A stretch of DNA of 64,000 nucleotides from Halioxenophilus aromaticivorans (GTDB taxonomy: Bacteria > Pseudomonadota > Gammaproteobacteria > Pseudomonadales > Cellvibrionaceae): assembly GCF_042850945.1 (NCBI RefSeq), contig NZ_AP031496.1:1-64000 (forward strand). The letters run 5' to 3'. Each line of letters opens with the position of its first letter. Position 1 is the stretch's first letter. This document shows positions 52,933 to 63,500 of this stretch, piece by piece. A model generated the notes under the pieces. It was not told the DNA's origin and did not search any database. It worked only from the letters and a program-made list of their open reading frames with translations. A program made the position numbers and the translations under genes.

Positions 52933-54318
52933 ATGAAGATTATCATACTTGGCGCCGGCCAAGTTGGGGGCTCCCTCGCAGAAACGCTCACCAACGAAGC
53001 CAACGACATCGTTATCATCGATACCAGCGAGGCGCGACTGCGTGAGTTAAGAGATCGGATCGACATTGGTGTGGTGTCTGGCCAGGGCTCGCACCCGAGC
53101 ACCTTAATACAGGCCGGCATTGAAGATGCCGAAATGCTGATCGCCGTCACCAACGACGACGAAACCAATATGATCGCCTGCCAAATTGCCCATAGCTTGT
53201 TCAATACCCCCACCAAAATTGCGCGGGTACGCGCCAGAGAATACCTAGATCACCCAGCCCTATTTCAAAACGAACGCATTCCCATCGATGTGTTGATCAG
53301 CCCAGAGCAATTGGTATCGGATTACATCTCGCGCTTAATTCACCAACCGGGCACCCTCCAAGTATTGGATTTTGCCGGCGGAGAGGCGCAGTTGGTGGCG
53401 GTACGCGCCTACTATGGCGGGCCTTTGGTGGGGCAAGAGCTGCGCTTTTTACGCCAGCACATGCCCGCCGTGGACACTCGGGTGGCGGCCATCTTCCGCC
53501 GCAACCGCGCTATCATGCCGGAGGGCTCCACGGTCATCGAAGCCGACGACGAAGTCTTTTTTATCGCCGCTAAAAGCGATATCCGCGCAGTGATGAGCGA
53601 ACTGCGCAAATTGGAGCGACCCTACCGGCGCATATTGATTGCCGGTGGCGGTAACATCGGCGCCGGGCTGGCGCGCAAACTGGAACGCAATTATTCAGTT
53701 AAGGTGATTGAATACAGCCGCGAGCGCAGCCAACAATTGGCCGAGCAGCTGCGCCACACCATCGTTTTGCACGGCAGCGCCTCCGATCAAGACCTGCTGC
53801 TGCAAGAAAACATAGAAGACACCGACGTATTCCTAGCCCTCACCAACGACGACGAAGCCAATATTATGTCGTCCATGCTGGCCAAGCGCCTGGGGGCGCG
53901 CAAAGTGATGGCGTTAATTAACAACCCGGCCTACGTCGATTTGGTGCAGGGCGGTGAAATTGACATCGCCATATCGCCACAGCTCACCACCATTGGCAGC
54001 CTGCTCACCCACGTGCGGCGCGGTGATATGGTTAGCGTGCATTCCTTGCGGCGTGGTGCGGCGGAGGCCATTGAAGTCATTGCCCATGGCGACGAAAGCA
54101 ACTCCAAGGTGGTGGGTAAAGCCATCGATATGGTAGACCTGCCCCAGGGCGCAACCATTGGCGCCATCGTGCGCGAGAAAGAAACCGGGCCGGAAGTTGT
54201 TATCGCCCACGACGACACTGTCATCGAATCCGGCGACCACGTAATTGTTTTCTTGGTCAACAAAAAATACACCCGTGATGTAGAAAAACTGTTCCAAGTG
54301 GGTTTCAGTTTTTTCTAA
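52933..54318 (+). CDS. trkA: Trk potassium uptake regulator TrkA
   Basis: A 461-residue cytoplasmic, nucleotide-binding subunit of the Trk K+ uptake system. It has two RCK-type Rossmann domains: the first begins KIIILGAGQVGGSLAE, the second RILIAGGGNIGAGLARKL (about residue 234). Each is followed by an RCK_C domain. It is followed by trkH after 30 bases. Length matches TrkA. Confidence 0.96.
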   Translation: MKIIILGAGQVGGSLAETLTNEANDIVIIDTSEARLRELRDRIDIGVVSGQGSHPSTLIQAGIEDAEMLIAVTNDDETNMIACQIAHSLFNTPTKIARVRAREYLDHPALFQNERIPIDVLISPEQLVSDYISRLIHQPGTLQVLDFAGGEAQLVAVRAYYGGPLVGQELRFLRQHMPAVDTRVAAIFRRNRAIMPEGSTVIEADDEVFFIAAKSDIRAVMSELRKLERPYRRILIAGGGNIGAGLARKLERNYSVKVIEYSRERSQQLAEQLRHTIVLHGSASDQDLLLQENIEDTDVFLALTNDDEANIMSSMLAKRLGARKVMALINNPAYVDLVQGGEIDIAISPQLTTIGSLLTHVRRGDMVSVHSLRRGAAEAIEVIAHGDESNSKVVGKAIDMVDLPQGATIGAIVREKETGPEVVIAHDDTVIESGDHVIVFLVNKKYTRDVEKLFQVGFSFF

Positions 54319-54348
54319 CCAAAGCCTTAGGAATACGCCAGCACTACC

Positions 54349-55797
54349 ATGCATATTAAATTGATTTTTCGCGTATTGGGGGTGCTGCTTATGTTATTCA
54401 GCCTAACCCTAATGCCACCTGTGGCGGTTTCGCTCTGGTTTAAAGATTACTCCTACCCGGCTTTTTTGTTGGCCTTTTTTATAACCTTCGCCACCGGGCT
54501 ATTTTTTTGGTTGCCGTTTTACAACATTAGACAAGATCTACGCACCCGCGATGGTTTTGTCATCACCGCGTTGTTCTGGACGGTACTGGGCTTGTTCGGT
54601 GCCTTGCCGTTTTTGTTCTCCGAAAGCCCCAATCTAAGTTTTACTGATGCCGTTTTTGAATCTCTCTCGGGGCTAACCACCACCGGAGCCACCGTTATTA
54701 CCGGGTTGGACCAACTACCAGAATCGATTTTGTACTATCGCCAACAACTGCAGTGGCTGGGCGGCATTGGTATTATCGTAATCGCCGTGGCCATATTGCC
54801 CATGTTGGGTGTGGGTGGAATGCAGTTGTACCGCACCGAGGCACCCGGCCCCAACAAAGATTCCAAACTCACACCGCGCATAACCGAAACCGCTAAGGCG
54901 CTGTTCTTAATTTATCTAATGTTAACCGTGGTATGCGCGCTGTGCTATTGGGCGGCTGGTATGACGCTGTTCGATGCCATCGGCCACGCCTACGCCACGG
55001 TCGCCATTGGTGGCTTTAGCACACACGATGCCAGTATCGGTTACTTTGATAGCTCGTTAATCATGGCCATTTGCATGGTGTTTATGATTTTATCGGGCAT
55101 TAACTTTGCGTTGCATTTTACCTCCTGGCGAGATCGCAAGTTGCGCCAATACTGGTACGACCCAGAGTGCCGGTTTTATTTAAAGGTAATCGCCGCCACC
55201 ACCGTGGTCACCGTAGGTTATTTAATTTATACCAAAACCTACCAATGGCAGGATGCTTTCTGGCAGGGTAGTTTTGAACTGGTTTCCATCTTAACCACCA
55301 CCGGTTTCGGCGTTACAGATTTCACCATATGGCCGGCTTTTTTGCCGTTCTTTTTGTTTTACACCGCGTTTATGGGGGGTTGCGCAGGCTCCACCGGCGG
55401 TGGAATGAAGGTGGTGCGAGTACTGTTGGTTTGGAAGCAGGGGGTGCGAGAAATTTCCCGCTTGATCCATCCCAACGCGGTCATCGCCATCAAACTAGGT
55501 AACCGCGCTGTATCAGATCGGGTGGTAGAAGCGGTGTGGGGATTCTTCGCCGTTTACGTGATCAGCTTTGCGATTATGTTTTTGATTTTGCTCGCCACCG
55601 GCCTGGATTTTATTACTTCGTTTTCCGCCGTGGGTGCGTGTATCAATAACCTGGGCCCCGGCCTAGGCTTAGTGGCAGCCCATTACGGCGACATAGACGG
55701 CGTAGCAAAATGGGTATTGTGCTTCGCCATGTTACTGGGCCGGCTAGAGGTGTTTACCTTGTTGGTTTTATTTACACCGATGTTCTGGCGGCGATAA
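54349..55797 (+). CDS. trkH: Trk potassium transporter membrane subunit
   Basis: A 482-residue K+ channel-like membrane protein of the TrkH/KtrB superfamily with four pore-loop repeats. Selectivity-filter-type segments are SGLTTTGATVITGLD, TVAIGGFSTHDASI, TTTGFGVTDFTIWP and VGACINNLGPGLGL. It partners with TrkA encoded just upstream. Function clear from motif and neighbour. Confidence 0.95.
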   Translation: MHIKLIFRVLGVLLMLFSLTLMPPVAVSLWFKDYSYPAFLLAFFITFATGLFFWLPFYNIRQDLRTRDGFVITALFWTVLGLFGALPFLFSESPNLSFTDAVFESLSGLTTTGATVITGLDQLPESILYYRQQLQWLGGIGIIVIAVAILPMLGVGGMQLYRTEAPGPNKDSKLTPRITETAKALFLIYLMLTVVCALCYWAAGMTLFDAIGHAYATVAIGGFSTHDASIGYFDSSLIMAICMVFMILSGINFALHFTSWRDRKLRQYWYDPECRFYLKVIAATTVVTVGYLIYTKTYQWQDAFWQGSFELVSILTTTGFGVTDFTIWPAFLPFFLFYTAFMGGCAGSTGGGMKVVRVLLVWKQGVREISRLIHPNAVIAIKLGNRAVSDRVVEAVWGFFAVYVISFAIMFLILLATGLDFITSFSAVGACINNLGPGLGLVAAHYGDIDGVAKWVLCFAMLLGRLEVFTLLVLFTPMFWRR

Positions 55798-56109
55798 TCT
55801 GGCAAATATCTTTCCGTCTAACTTATAGTCTAAAGAGCGATAACCCGCGAATAGTCGGCCACTAACACCCGTAAGTAAGGTAGCCCACTAGGTTTACTTG
55901 CCGTTCATTTTTATACGAACCTGTCTGAATTGCGCTGTTAATAATTGAACACCTTGTCACGTTTCTGTTACCCGATCTTAGCTAACATCTAAATGTAGAT
56001 TCTCTCGTTGTTTAAATACGGAGAGATACGCATATCAAGCGTTTCTAAATGTATCAAGCCGCTATTAGCCAACGTTCAAAATCAGATTGCAGGAGTACAG
56101 AGGCGAAAA
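55798..56109. other. Intergenic region trkH / two-component system
   Basis: The 312-base gap between trkH and the response regulator shows no convincing gene. It should hold the promoter of the two-component unit. A TTTCTGTTAC motif (near 55960) resembles TTCTGTCAC upstream of the outer-membrane gene (near 58312), possibly related operator half-sites. No terminator hairpin with a T tract was seen after trkH. Confidence 0.4.
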
Positions 56110-56784
56110 ATGCGAGTTCTAATCGTAGAAGATGCTCGATCGATTGCACAAAGCATCACAGAATTTTTACAGCTTCATAATTACACCTGCGACTATGCCC
56201 ACGATGGTGTTAGCGGATTGAATTTAGCTAGAGAAAACGAGTACGATATCTTTATCTTGGATATCTCCCTGCCGCACATGAGTGGTTTAGAACTGTGCAC
56301 GCGGCTACAGGATATCGTGGTGAATAACCCAGGTATTATGTTTTTAACCGCGCGGGACACCTTAGACGATAAACTCGTTGGCTTTTCCAAAGGCTGCGAC
56401 GATTATCTGGTTAAGCCGTTTAGTCTAGATGAGCTGAAGGCGCGAATAGATGCTATTTATGAGCGCACACATCATGCTCGCAGTAAAGTTTTGTCTATTG
56501 ATACTTTGACCGTAAATCTTGAAACTCGTGAGGTTAAACGCGAGGGGCAAGATATTGTTTTGACAAAAAACTGCTATAAAATTCTGACAGTTTTATTAAA
56601 AAATTCGCCGGCCGTGGTCTCGAGAGACACATTAACTCATGAACTGTGGGCTGATAATTTCCCGGACAGTGACTCGTTAAAGAGCCACATCTATCGGTTG
56701 CGTCAAGAAATCGATAAACCTTTTGCTAAACCGCTAATCCATACGATACAAGGCGAAGGGTTTAGGATTGCAGTTCTATTATGA
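56110..56784 (+). CDS. OmpR-family response regulator
   Basis: A 224-residue regulator with a receiver domain (MRVLIVEDARSIAQS; phospho-acceptor Asp51 in IFILDISLPHMSG; conserved Lys in YLVKPFSLDEL) and a C-terminal winged-helix DNA-binding domain ending in IHTIQGEGFRI. The start at 56110 is chosen because AGAGG lies just upstream and the receiver begins there; the frame to 56008 adds a non-family stretch. It overlaps the kinase gene by 4 bases, a coupled pair. Confidence 0.94.
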   Translation: MRVLIVEDARSIAQSITEFLQLHNYTCDYAHDGVSGLNLARENEYDIFILDISLPHMSGLELCTRLQDIVVNNPGIMFLTARDTLDDKLVGFSKGCDDYLVKPFSLDELKARIDAIYERTHHARSKVLSIDTLTVNLETREVKREGQDIVLTKNCYKILTVLLKNSPAVVSRDTLTHELWADNFPDSDSLKSHIYRLRQEIDKPFAKPLIHTIQGEGFRIAVLL

Positions 56785-58157
56785 AGCTGGTTAAGAGCCT
56801 TAGGTTTCGTATTATTGCCGGGTATTTATTCTTCACGGCAGTGACCACCCTCTTCTACAGTTTCGGCGTATTAACTGTTTTAAGAATTGGCGATGACGAG
56901 CTGTTCAATTGGCACATAGCAAAAGTGGCTGAGCGAGAATGGTCTTTGTTGCACGAACTAAGTCCGGCACCACGACAGCTATATATCAAGAACAACCCGC
57001 AGTTTGTTATTGGTGACAATCAAGCTATGCTGAAAAAATTGTATCTTGTAGGTGATCAAAGCCAGCCGCTGGTTGGCTCTTTGATGGATAATGTTCGGCA
57101 CGTTTCCCAACGTAGCGGCGGTTGGTTGGAAATTATAGAGTTGGAAGTGGGTGAGTCCAACTATCATATTGTTAAGATTCCCATGGATCTTAACCAGCCC
57201 AAACAGGTTCCGTTTTTTTACTACATTGTCGATATAACCGGTTACAGTAAACTAGATGTCTGGGCATTTCAGGGTGCCTTCGCGGGATTGTTGTTATTGG
57301 TTATTTTGTCCTTGACCATATCGATGATTGTCGGGCGGTTGATAGCTAATAAAGTAATGTCGCCGTTAACGCAACTTATGGACGACGTTGACAATACGTC
57401 TGTTGGCAAGAATATGAGCAGCTATTTCCCAGATGAAGTGGGTGTGCTTGCTAAAAAAATTGACGATATGACCAGTCGTATATTTGGGTTTATCGAACGA
57501 GAAAAAGCATTTTCACGTGACGTCAGTCATGAGTTGAGGACTCCCATCACCAGTAGCCAAGTGGCCTTAGAGCTGGCCATGCGCCTAACAGAATCCAGCG
57601 ACGACAACGTGAGAAAAGCGCTTTTAAGAATTCAAGAAGCCAATCGCGATATGACGCACCTCATTGAAACCTTTATGTTAATTGGCCGAGAAAATCTGAA
57701 GATTGAAGTAGACGGTAAAACCGACCTCGAATCTGTTGTTAGTAGTTCCATAAAAAAAAATCTTTATTTGATTTCTGATAAAGAAATATCCGTCGCGAAT
57801 CACGTCGAAGCTAATGTCGTATTACCACAGCCCAGGCAACTATTAGAAGTGGTGATCGATAATGTTTTGCGCAATTCTTTCCAATATACCGATCATGGTA
57901 ATGTGACCATACGAGGTGATCATCGTTACATTAGTGTTGCGGACACGGGCATCGGCTTCGATCAAGCCGCACTGGATCGCCTAATGCAGCCCTATGAAAC
58001 GTTTCACGGTCAAGGTGTGGGTTTAGGGCTAAACATCATCAAACGAATTTGCAACCTGACTGGTTGGCAATTACAAATAAGGAGTCAGCAAAGTATTGGT
58101 AGTTTATTAATGGTTAGCTTTGAAGGCGATGCCGATCCGGTATTTCCCGCGGGTTAA
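56781..58157 (+). CDS. Membrane sensor histidine kinase
   Basis: A 458-residue kinase. Transmembrane helix 1 is at about residues 9-33, the periplasmic sensor at 34-160 and helix 2 at 161-188; HAMP follows. The phospho-acceptor His250 is in FSRDVSHELRTPI, the N box in VIDNVLRNSFQYTD, and the G boxes in VADTGIGF and GVGLGLNIIK. It pairs with the overlapping response regulator. The sensed signal is unknown, but the outer-membrane protein and efflux genes downstream suggest an envelope or drug cue. Confidence 0.93.
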   Translation: MKLVKSLRFRIIAGYLFFTAVTTLFYSFGVLTVLRIGDDELFNWHIAKVAEREWSLLHELSPAPRQLYIKNNPQFVIGDNQAMLKKLYLVGDQSQPLVGSLMDNVRHVSQRSGGWLEIIELEVGESNYHIVKIPMDLNQPKQVPFFYYIVDITGYSKLDVWAFQGAFAGLLLLVILSLTISMIVGRLIANKVMSPLTQLMDDVDNTSVGKNMSSYFPDEVGVLAKKIDDMTSRIFGFIEREKAFSRDVSHELRTPITSSQVALELAMRLTESSDDNVRKALLRIQEANRDMTHLIETFMLIGRENLKIEVDGKTDLESVVSSSIKKNLYLISDKEISVANHVEANVVLPQPRQLLEVVIDNVLRNSFQYTDHGNVTIRGDHRYISVADTGIGFDQAALDRLMQPYETFHGQGVGLGLNIIKRICNLTGWQLQIRSQQSIGSLLMVSFEGDADPVFPAG

Positions 58158-58379
58158 TAGCTAACCATACTCGTGATTAAATGTTGTAGACGGTAAGGTG
58201 GTTTCTTCATGTTAAGACTGAATAGTGTCTTAAATTCCGTTTTGACCTTGTTGTAGTTCTTTTCTCTAAGTTTGACACTGTACAACTAAATTCAACAGCG
58301 CCATTTTACCGTTCTGTCACATATAGAGTTTTAGTCTGTATTTCCTCAAGTGTAAATTAACTTAGTAGGATACTACGCT

Positions 58380-59312
58380 ATGAAGCGCTCTATCTTGATT
58401 CTCCCGGGGATGTTTGTCTGTATTTCTCAATTCGCATACTCACTGACGCTCGTAGAAGCGCAATCCATCATTGATGGGCACTCAAATGGTGGCGTTGCGA
58501 CAGGGATCAGAACCTTTGGTGGTGGCGAAACACAGGTCCATGAAATTGAATATGTACTTGATAAGAAAGAGTATGAAATTCACGTCGATAACCAGGGCCA
58601 ATTAATTGACCACTATTACGGTCCGCGATTGCCCGTGACTATGAGTTTGGCGGTTAATGTATCTGACCAAATTTACGCCGATCAAGACGTAGACCCAACA
58701 GCTATTCCGGTAATTATAGGTGATTGGGGGCGCTTTTGGTTTCGCGGTTTAAATCATGGCTTTTATGCCTATCGAAACAGGCTGGTATCTATTTCCCCGA
58801 TGATTAAATTGAATTTTGATCGCGGCTATGAAGCCAGCGAGGCCAATAGCGGCTCGACTCTGTACGACGATTTTGACGATACCACGTTTAATGTCACCGC
58901 CGGGGCTCAAATTCTTTTTAACCTAAGAGCTACACAACTCGAAATCAATTTAGTAACCGATGTGTTAAACGAACATAACGGTAATATCGCTGAGATCGCT
59001 TTATCGGCGCCGCTGATGATTGGTGGGGTTTTGATCAAGCCAGAAGTCAGATTTAGCTATAACGATTCGGATGTGAATCAATATTACTTTGGTGTGAATC
59101 AGCGATTTTCCAACACACAACGTCCGGTGTACTTTGCTGATTCCGGCGTCAATGCGGAAGTTGGCGTAATAGGGATGTGGAATTTCTTACCAGACTGGCA
59201 GATTTTAGGAAAAGTCGGTTATCGACGTTATGACGATTCGATTGAAGACAGCCCATTGATTGATGAGGCAGACGAGTACAGCGTGTTCTTCGGTCTCGGC
59301 TACGTTTTTTAA
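58380..59312 (+). CDS. PepSY-like / MipA-OmpV-type outer-membrane protein
   Basis: A 310-residue exported protein. The signal peptide ends near SQFAYS. The N-terminal part (about residues 23-80) resembles a PepSY domain (EIEYVLDKKEYEIHVDNQGQLIDH). The rest looks like a MipA/OmpV beta-barrel, ending in ILGKVGYRRYDDS and FGLGYVF, with a conserved YYFGVNQ strand. MipA/OmpV proteins are outer-membrane or murein-associated. The PepSY-barrel combination is unusual. It sits between the kinase gene and the RND pump, 222 bases after the former and 90 bases before the latter. Confidence 0.7.
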   Translation: MKRSILILPGMFVCISQFAYSLTLVEAQSIIDGHSNGGVATGIRTFGGGETQVHEIEYVLDKKEYEIHVDNQGQLIDHYYGPRLPVTMSLAVNVSDQIYADQDVDPTAIPVIIGDWGRFWFRGLNHGFYAYRNRLVSISPMIKLNFDRGYEASEANSGSTLYDDFDDTTFNVTAGAQILFNLRATQLEINLVTDVLNEHNGNIAEIALSAPLMIGGVLIKPEVRFSYNDSDVNQYYFGVNQRFSNTQRPVYFADSGVNAEVGVIGMWNFLPDWQILGKVGYRRYDDSIEDSPLIDEADEYSVFFGLGYVF

Positions 59313-59402
59313 TCACGGTTTTTGATTGGGCTTGGTAGTACGTTGTCTAATGGCGTTACAGGCTAAGCTCGGCCTAATTTGTTGAAAATTTTGCGCATCA
59401 TT

Positions 59403-60581
59403 ATGAAAGCACTGACTGCTTATTCTGGTTTCATATCGTGTCCATCCATGGGTGATCTTGGTAAGTGCTATGGTTGCGTCATTCTGGTAGTTACCTGTTT
59501 TCTATCGGGTTGTTTAAACAAATCTCCGGTGAGTTCCCCTGCGTCGGACACTCAAGAGTCCCCGCTGTATGAAGTGCGAGTACAACCCTTATCTCGGGCG
59601 CAATATACCAACACGGTTTCTTCCTATGCAGAGATACAAGCGCATCAAACCAGTCAATTAAACCCGTTAGTTTCTGCCCGCGTTGAATGGATCAGTGAAA
59701 AGTTTGAAGTAGGCCAATTTGTCTCTCAAGATGAGCCTCTAGTAAGGGTAGATACAACAGATTTTGAGTTTGCATTAGCCCAAGCCCAGCAGCAAGTTCA
59801 ACAGGCGCACGTTGAATTGGCAGAGCAGCGCGCCTTGCAAAAACGTGCTCAAGCCGATTGGCGCACTGTTAATAAGTCTGGTCAACCAACGGGATTGGCC
59901 GCCCGTGGCCCCTACGTAAAGGCCACTCAGGCGAAGCTCGACGCAGCAGAAAAAAACGTTACCAAAGCCGAACGTGACCTGGCAGCAACTGAAATTAAAT
60001 CACCCTACGGTGGGTGGATTACACAGCGTAACGTGAGTTTGGGGGATCGAATATCGCCGCAGGATGCGGTGGCTCAGTTGATTTCGGCCGATAAGGTTAT
60101 TGTTCGTATCCCTGTGACAGTGGCGCAATTGTCAACGATAGAACATGCTGGTGGTTTGTCTGAAACCCAGGTTTTGCTGCAGCGCTCAGAACCCGCTGGC
60201 GAGAAGTGGCAACTGCAGGGCTTGTCGTTGCGACCAGTTACTGAAACCGAAACCCGTAATCTTATGTTGCAAGCCATTATGGTACGCCAGGATGACAGTA
60301 AAACGGCACTGCCTTTTCCTGGCGAAGTGCTGGAAGCACAGATACAGACACAAGAATCTGGTGAGTACTTCGCCATTCCGGAATCCGCCATTAATGAACG
60401 GGGTGAGGTGTTTTTATTTGACCAGGGGGTGGTCCGTGCTGTGGCCATTGATGCGTCTTTTCGGACACAAGGTAAGGTTGTTGCTGGCGTTGGACAGTTT
60501 GAGGATATCAATTTAATCGTCAATAACACTCAGCGAATTTGGGACGGCATGCCAGTTAAATCCAGGGTATTAGATCCATGA
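59403..60581 (+). CDS. RND efflux periplasmic adaptor (lipoprotein)
   Basis: A membrane-fusion protein of about 392 residues. The N-terminus reads VVTCFLSGCLN, a lipobox (LSGC) that anchors it. A lipoyl/barrel-sandwich segment (VSARVEWISEKFEVGQFVSQDEPLVRVD) surrounds a coiled-coil hairpin (about residues 100-170). It links the inner-membrane pump to an outer-membrane channel. Starts at 59379 (TTG), 59403 (ATG) and 59448 (ATG) are all possible, and none has a strong ribosome binding site. It overlaps the RND pump gene by 4 bases. No TolC-like gene is adjacent. Confidence 0.9.
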   Translation: MKALTAYSGFISCPSMGDLGKCYGCVILVVTCFLSGCLNKSPVSSPASDTQESPLYEVRVQPLSRAQYTNTVSSYAEIQAHQTSQLNPLVSARVEWISEKFEVGQFVSQDEPLVRVDTTDFEFALAQAQQQVQQAHVELAEQRALQKRAQADWRTVNKSGQPTGLAARGPYVKATQAKLDAAEKNVTKAERDLAATEIKSPYGGWITQRNVSLGDRISPQDAVAQLISADKVIVRIPVTVAQLSTIEHAGGLSETQVLLQRSEPAGEKWQLQGLSLRPVTETETRNLMLQAIMVRQDDSKTALPFPGEVLEAQIQTQESGEYFAIPESAINERGEVFLFDQGVVRAVAIDASFRTQGKVVAGVGQFEDINLIVNNTQRIWDGMPVKSRVLDP

Positions 60582-63500
60582 ACAAAAGCTCCGGGATTGT
60601 CGCCTTTTTTTGTCGACATGCCATTGCCAGTAAAACTCTTATGCTGGGGTTTATATTAGGTGGTCTTTTGGGGGCTCTGGCCTTGCGGCAAGAAGTGTTT
60701 CCGCCGTTTGCACCTGCTCGGGTCGATATAACCATCCCGGTCCGTGGCGGGTCTGCTGCTGAAATCGAGCAGCTTATCTTACTCAGTATTGAGCAAGCGA
60801 TCAGTGAGATACCCGAGGTTAGTCGTATTACCGCGAGGGCGTATTCTAATTATGCCCGTATACAAATTGAATTGGCTGAAGGCGAAGACCCAGATGCGAT
60901 GTTGACGGTGATTAAGTCCCGTGTTGATGGCATAGCCAGCTTTCCCGATTACATGGAAGAACCGCTATATTCTATACCGCAGACAACGGGCCCTTTGCTG
61001 CGGGTTGAAATCAGTTCTGATATAGATCCTTTGGTCTTGTATCAGCAAGCGGTAACGCTTCGTCGTGAGCTCAGTTTGTTGTCTGCTGTCAGTGCTGTTG
61101 AGATCGATCAAGCGCCTGAATTGGAAGTAGCAGTATTATTAAAGCCCCTGGTACAACAACGCTATAACCTTGATTTTGTTCAAGTGGCCGAGGCAATTCG
61201 CGGTCAATCGACGCGTTTAAATGCCGGTTCCATCGAGTCTGATAATGGCCGAATTTTGGTTCGTGGTGGTAATTGGTCGGTAGTTGCTCAAGATTTTTTA
61301 AAAATACCCATTAAAACTCTCGCCACTGGAGAACAGATTCTGCTAGATGAAATTGCGGAAGTCGTTATTCAGCCAACCCGGCAGTACAACTTCCCCACTT
61401 TAAACGGTGCCCCTAGTTTTACGCTGGAAGTTAGGCGCAACGTATACATTCCTTTACAAAAAGCCAGTGATCAGGTGCATCAATTTATCGAGCGAACCCA
61501 AACCAAATATGGTGATAATGTTAAGTTGTCCATTTGGATGGATGACTCTAAGGAATTTAAATCGCGTGTGGGATTATTGATTAAAAACGGCATGCTCGGG
61601 TTTATTATTATTTGTTTTTTTATGGCGCTGTTTGTCAATTTGCGAGTCGCTTTTTGGACAGCGGTGGGAGTACCGATATCGATGCTGGGAGCCTTGGGTA
61701 TATTGTATTTTAGTGGCTTGGATATCAGTTTAAACGCCATTACTTTGTTTGGATTTTTAACGGCTATTGGTTTAATAGTCGACGATGCCATCGTTATTGG
61801 GGAAAGTATTCACGATTGTACCCAACGCTTAGGTCAGACCTTAGATAATGTGGTTGATGGTGCTCAACGCGTGGCTTTCCCAACCACCTTTGGGGCGTTG
61901 ACCTCCATTGCTGCTTTCTTTCCTTTGACGTTAACCGACGGAAAAATGGGCAGCCAGATGGCGGGTATTGGGCTGATTGTTATTTTGTGTTTGGTTGCAT
62001 CAATCATTGAATCAAAACTAATTTTACCTCGTCACCTTAATGGACGCAGTCGCTTAGACCAGCAGGGTGGTTTTCTAAGTGGATTACAGAATCGTAATAA
62101 TCGCCGATTGGCGCAGTTCAGCCACGGACCCTATCGCAAAGGGTTAACTTACGCACTTAATCATCCTTGGTGGGTGATTGCCGGGGCAGTAGTTTGTTTG
62201 GCAATAAGTGTGATTTTGTTGGGCAGTCGCGTGATTCCGTTAGTGACGTTACCGAACTTAGCAGACTATGAAATAGAGGGAGAGTTTGATCTTGATCCCA
62301 ATTTAACGCGAGATCAACGGCAATGGGTCATGAACCGCGTGGAAGCGTCATTGCTTTCGACCAACCGAGTCATAGAACAAAAGTACCCGGATATGCTTCG
62401 CATGCTGGCCAACTACGCCATCCGTGCGGATACCACGCAATTGTTTGTCGATATCGAATTGGATATAACACAGACTTTGCCGCTCGATGCCCATCAGGTG
62501 GCGGCTATTTGGAGGACTCAGCTACCAAATTTACCTGAGATATTGGCGACGAATATAGCCACAGGCCCCAATGGCGATGAGCAGATTGAAATTCAATTAT
62601 CCGGCGAAGATTTAACGCAGTTGCACCAGGTAGCGCAGTTGGTGAAGTCTCACTTGCAGGGTATTAACGGTGTAGTCGATGTGCGCGATAGCCAGATGAG
62701 TCAATCGCAAGACGTGATCGTTAAATTAAATAAACTAGGATGGACGCTGGGGCTGACTGAAATGGGGTTGCTGAATCAAGTGCGCAATCACGTTTACGGC
62801 TTTGAAGCCCAGCGGGTGCAGGTGGGTGAAGAAGAACGTCGTGTTATGTTGCGAAGTTCGGCGTCGTACTTGTCTTCTATCGATGAGCTGCACGAATTGC
62901 CCATTGTATTGTCCAGTGGCGAAGCGATTTCGTTGCGGCAGGTTGCTGACATCGAGTACTCCATGTCAGACAGTTTCATTCAGCGGGTTGATGGCCAACG
63001 TACGGTGGTAGTGTACGCCAATACATTGGACGGCGTCAGCGCAGAAAGCGTGGCAGAAAGCGTGGTAGAAGAGCAGTTGCCCAAGATGATCGCGGCGTTT
63101 CCGGGGGTGTCTTATGGATTAGAAGGGGCTGCCAAAGAAGCCAATAAATCCGTACAAAGCTTAACGTATGGTGGCGTATTTGCTGGCTTTTTCATGTTGG
63201 TGCTGTTGGCCATACCCCTTCGTTCCTACCGTCTCACCTTTGTCATTTTGGGAATTTTACCCATGTCGTTTGTCGGCGCCGTTGTTGGCCATTTAATTGT
63301 ACCGGTGGAGTTCAGTTTAATATCCATGTTTGGTGTGATTGCCTTGATGGGGGTTATGGTGAACAACGGCCTGTTATTGGTTGATGCTTACTTAGCGGAA
63401 GTGGCTCGTGGCGTACCAAAACGGGAGGCACTTATAAAGGGGTGCATTAGCCGTTTGCGACCGATTATGTTGACCGCGGTAACTACATTTGCTGGCTTGA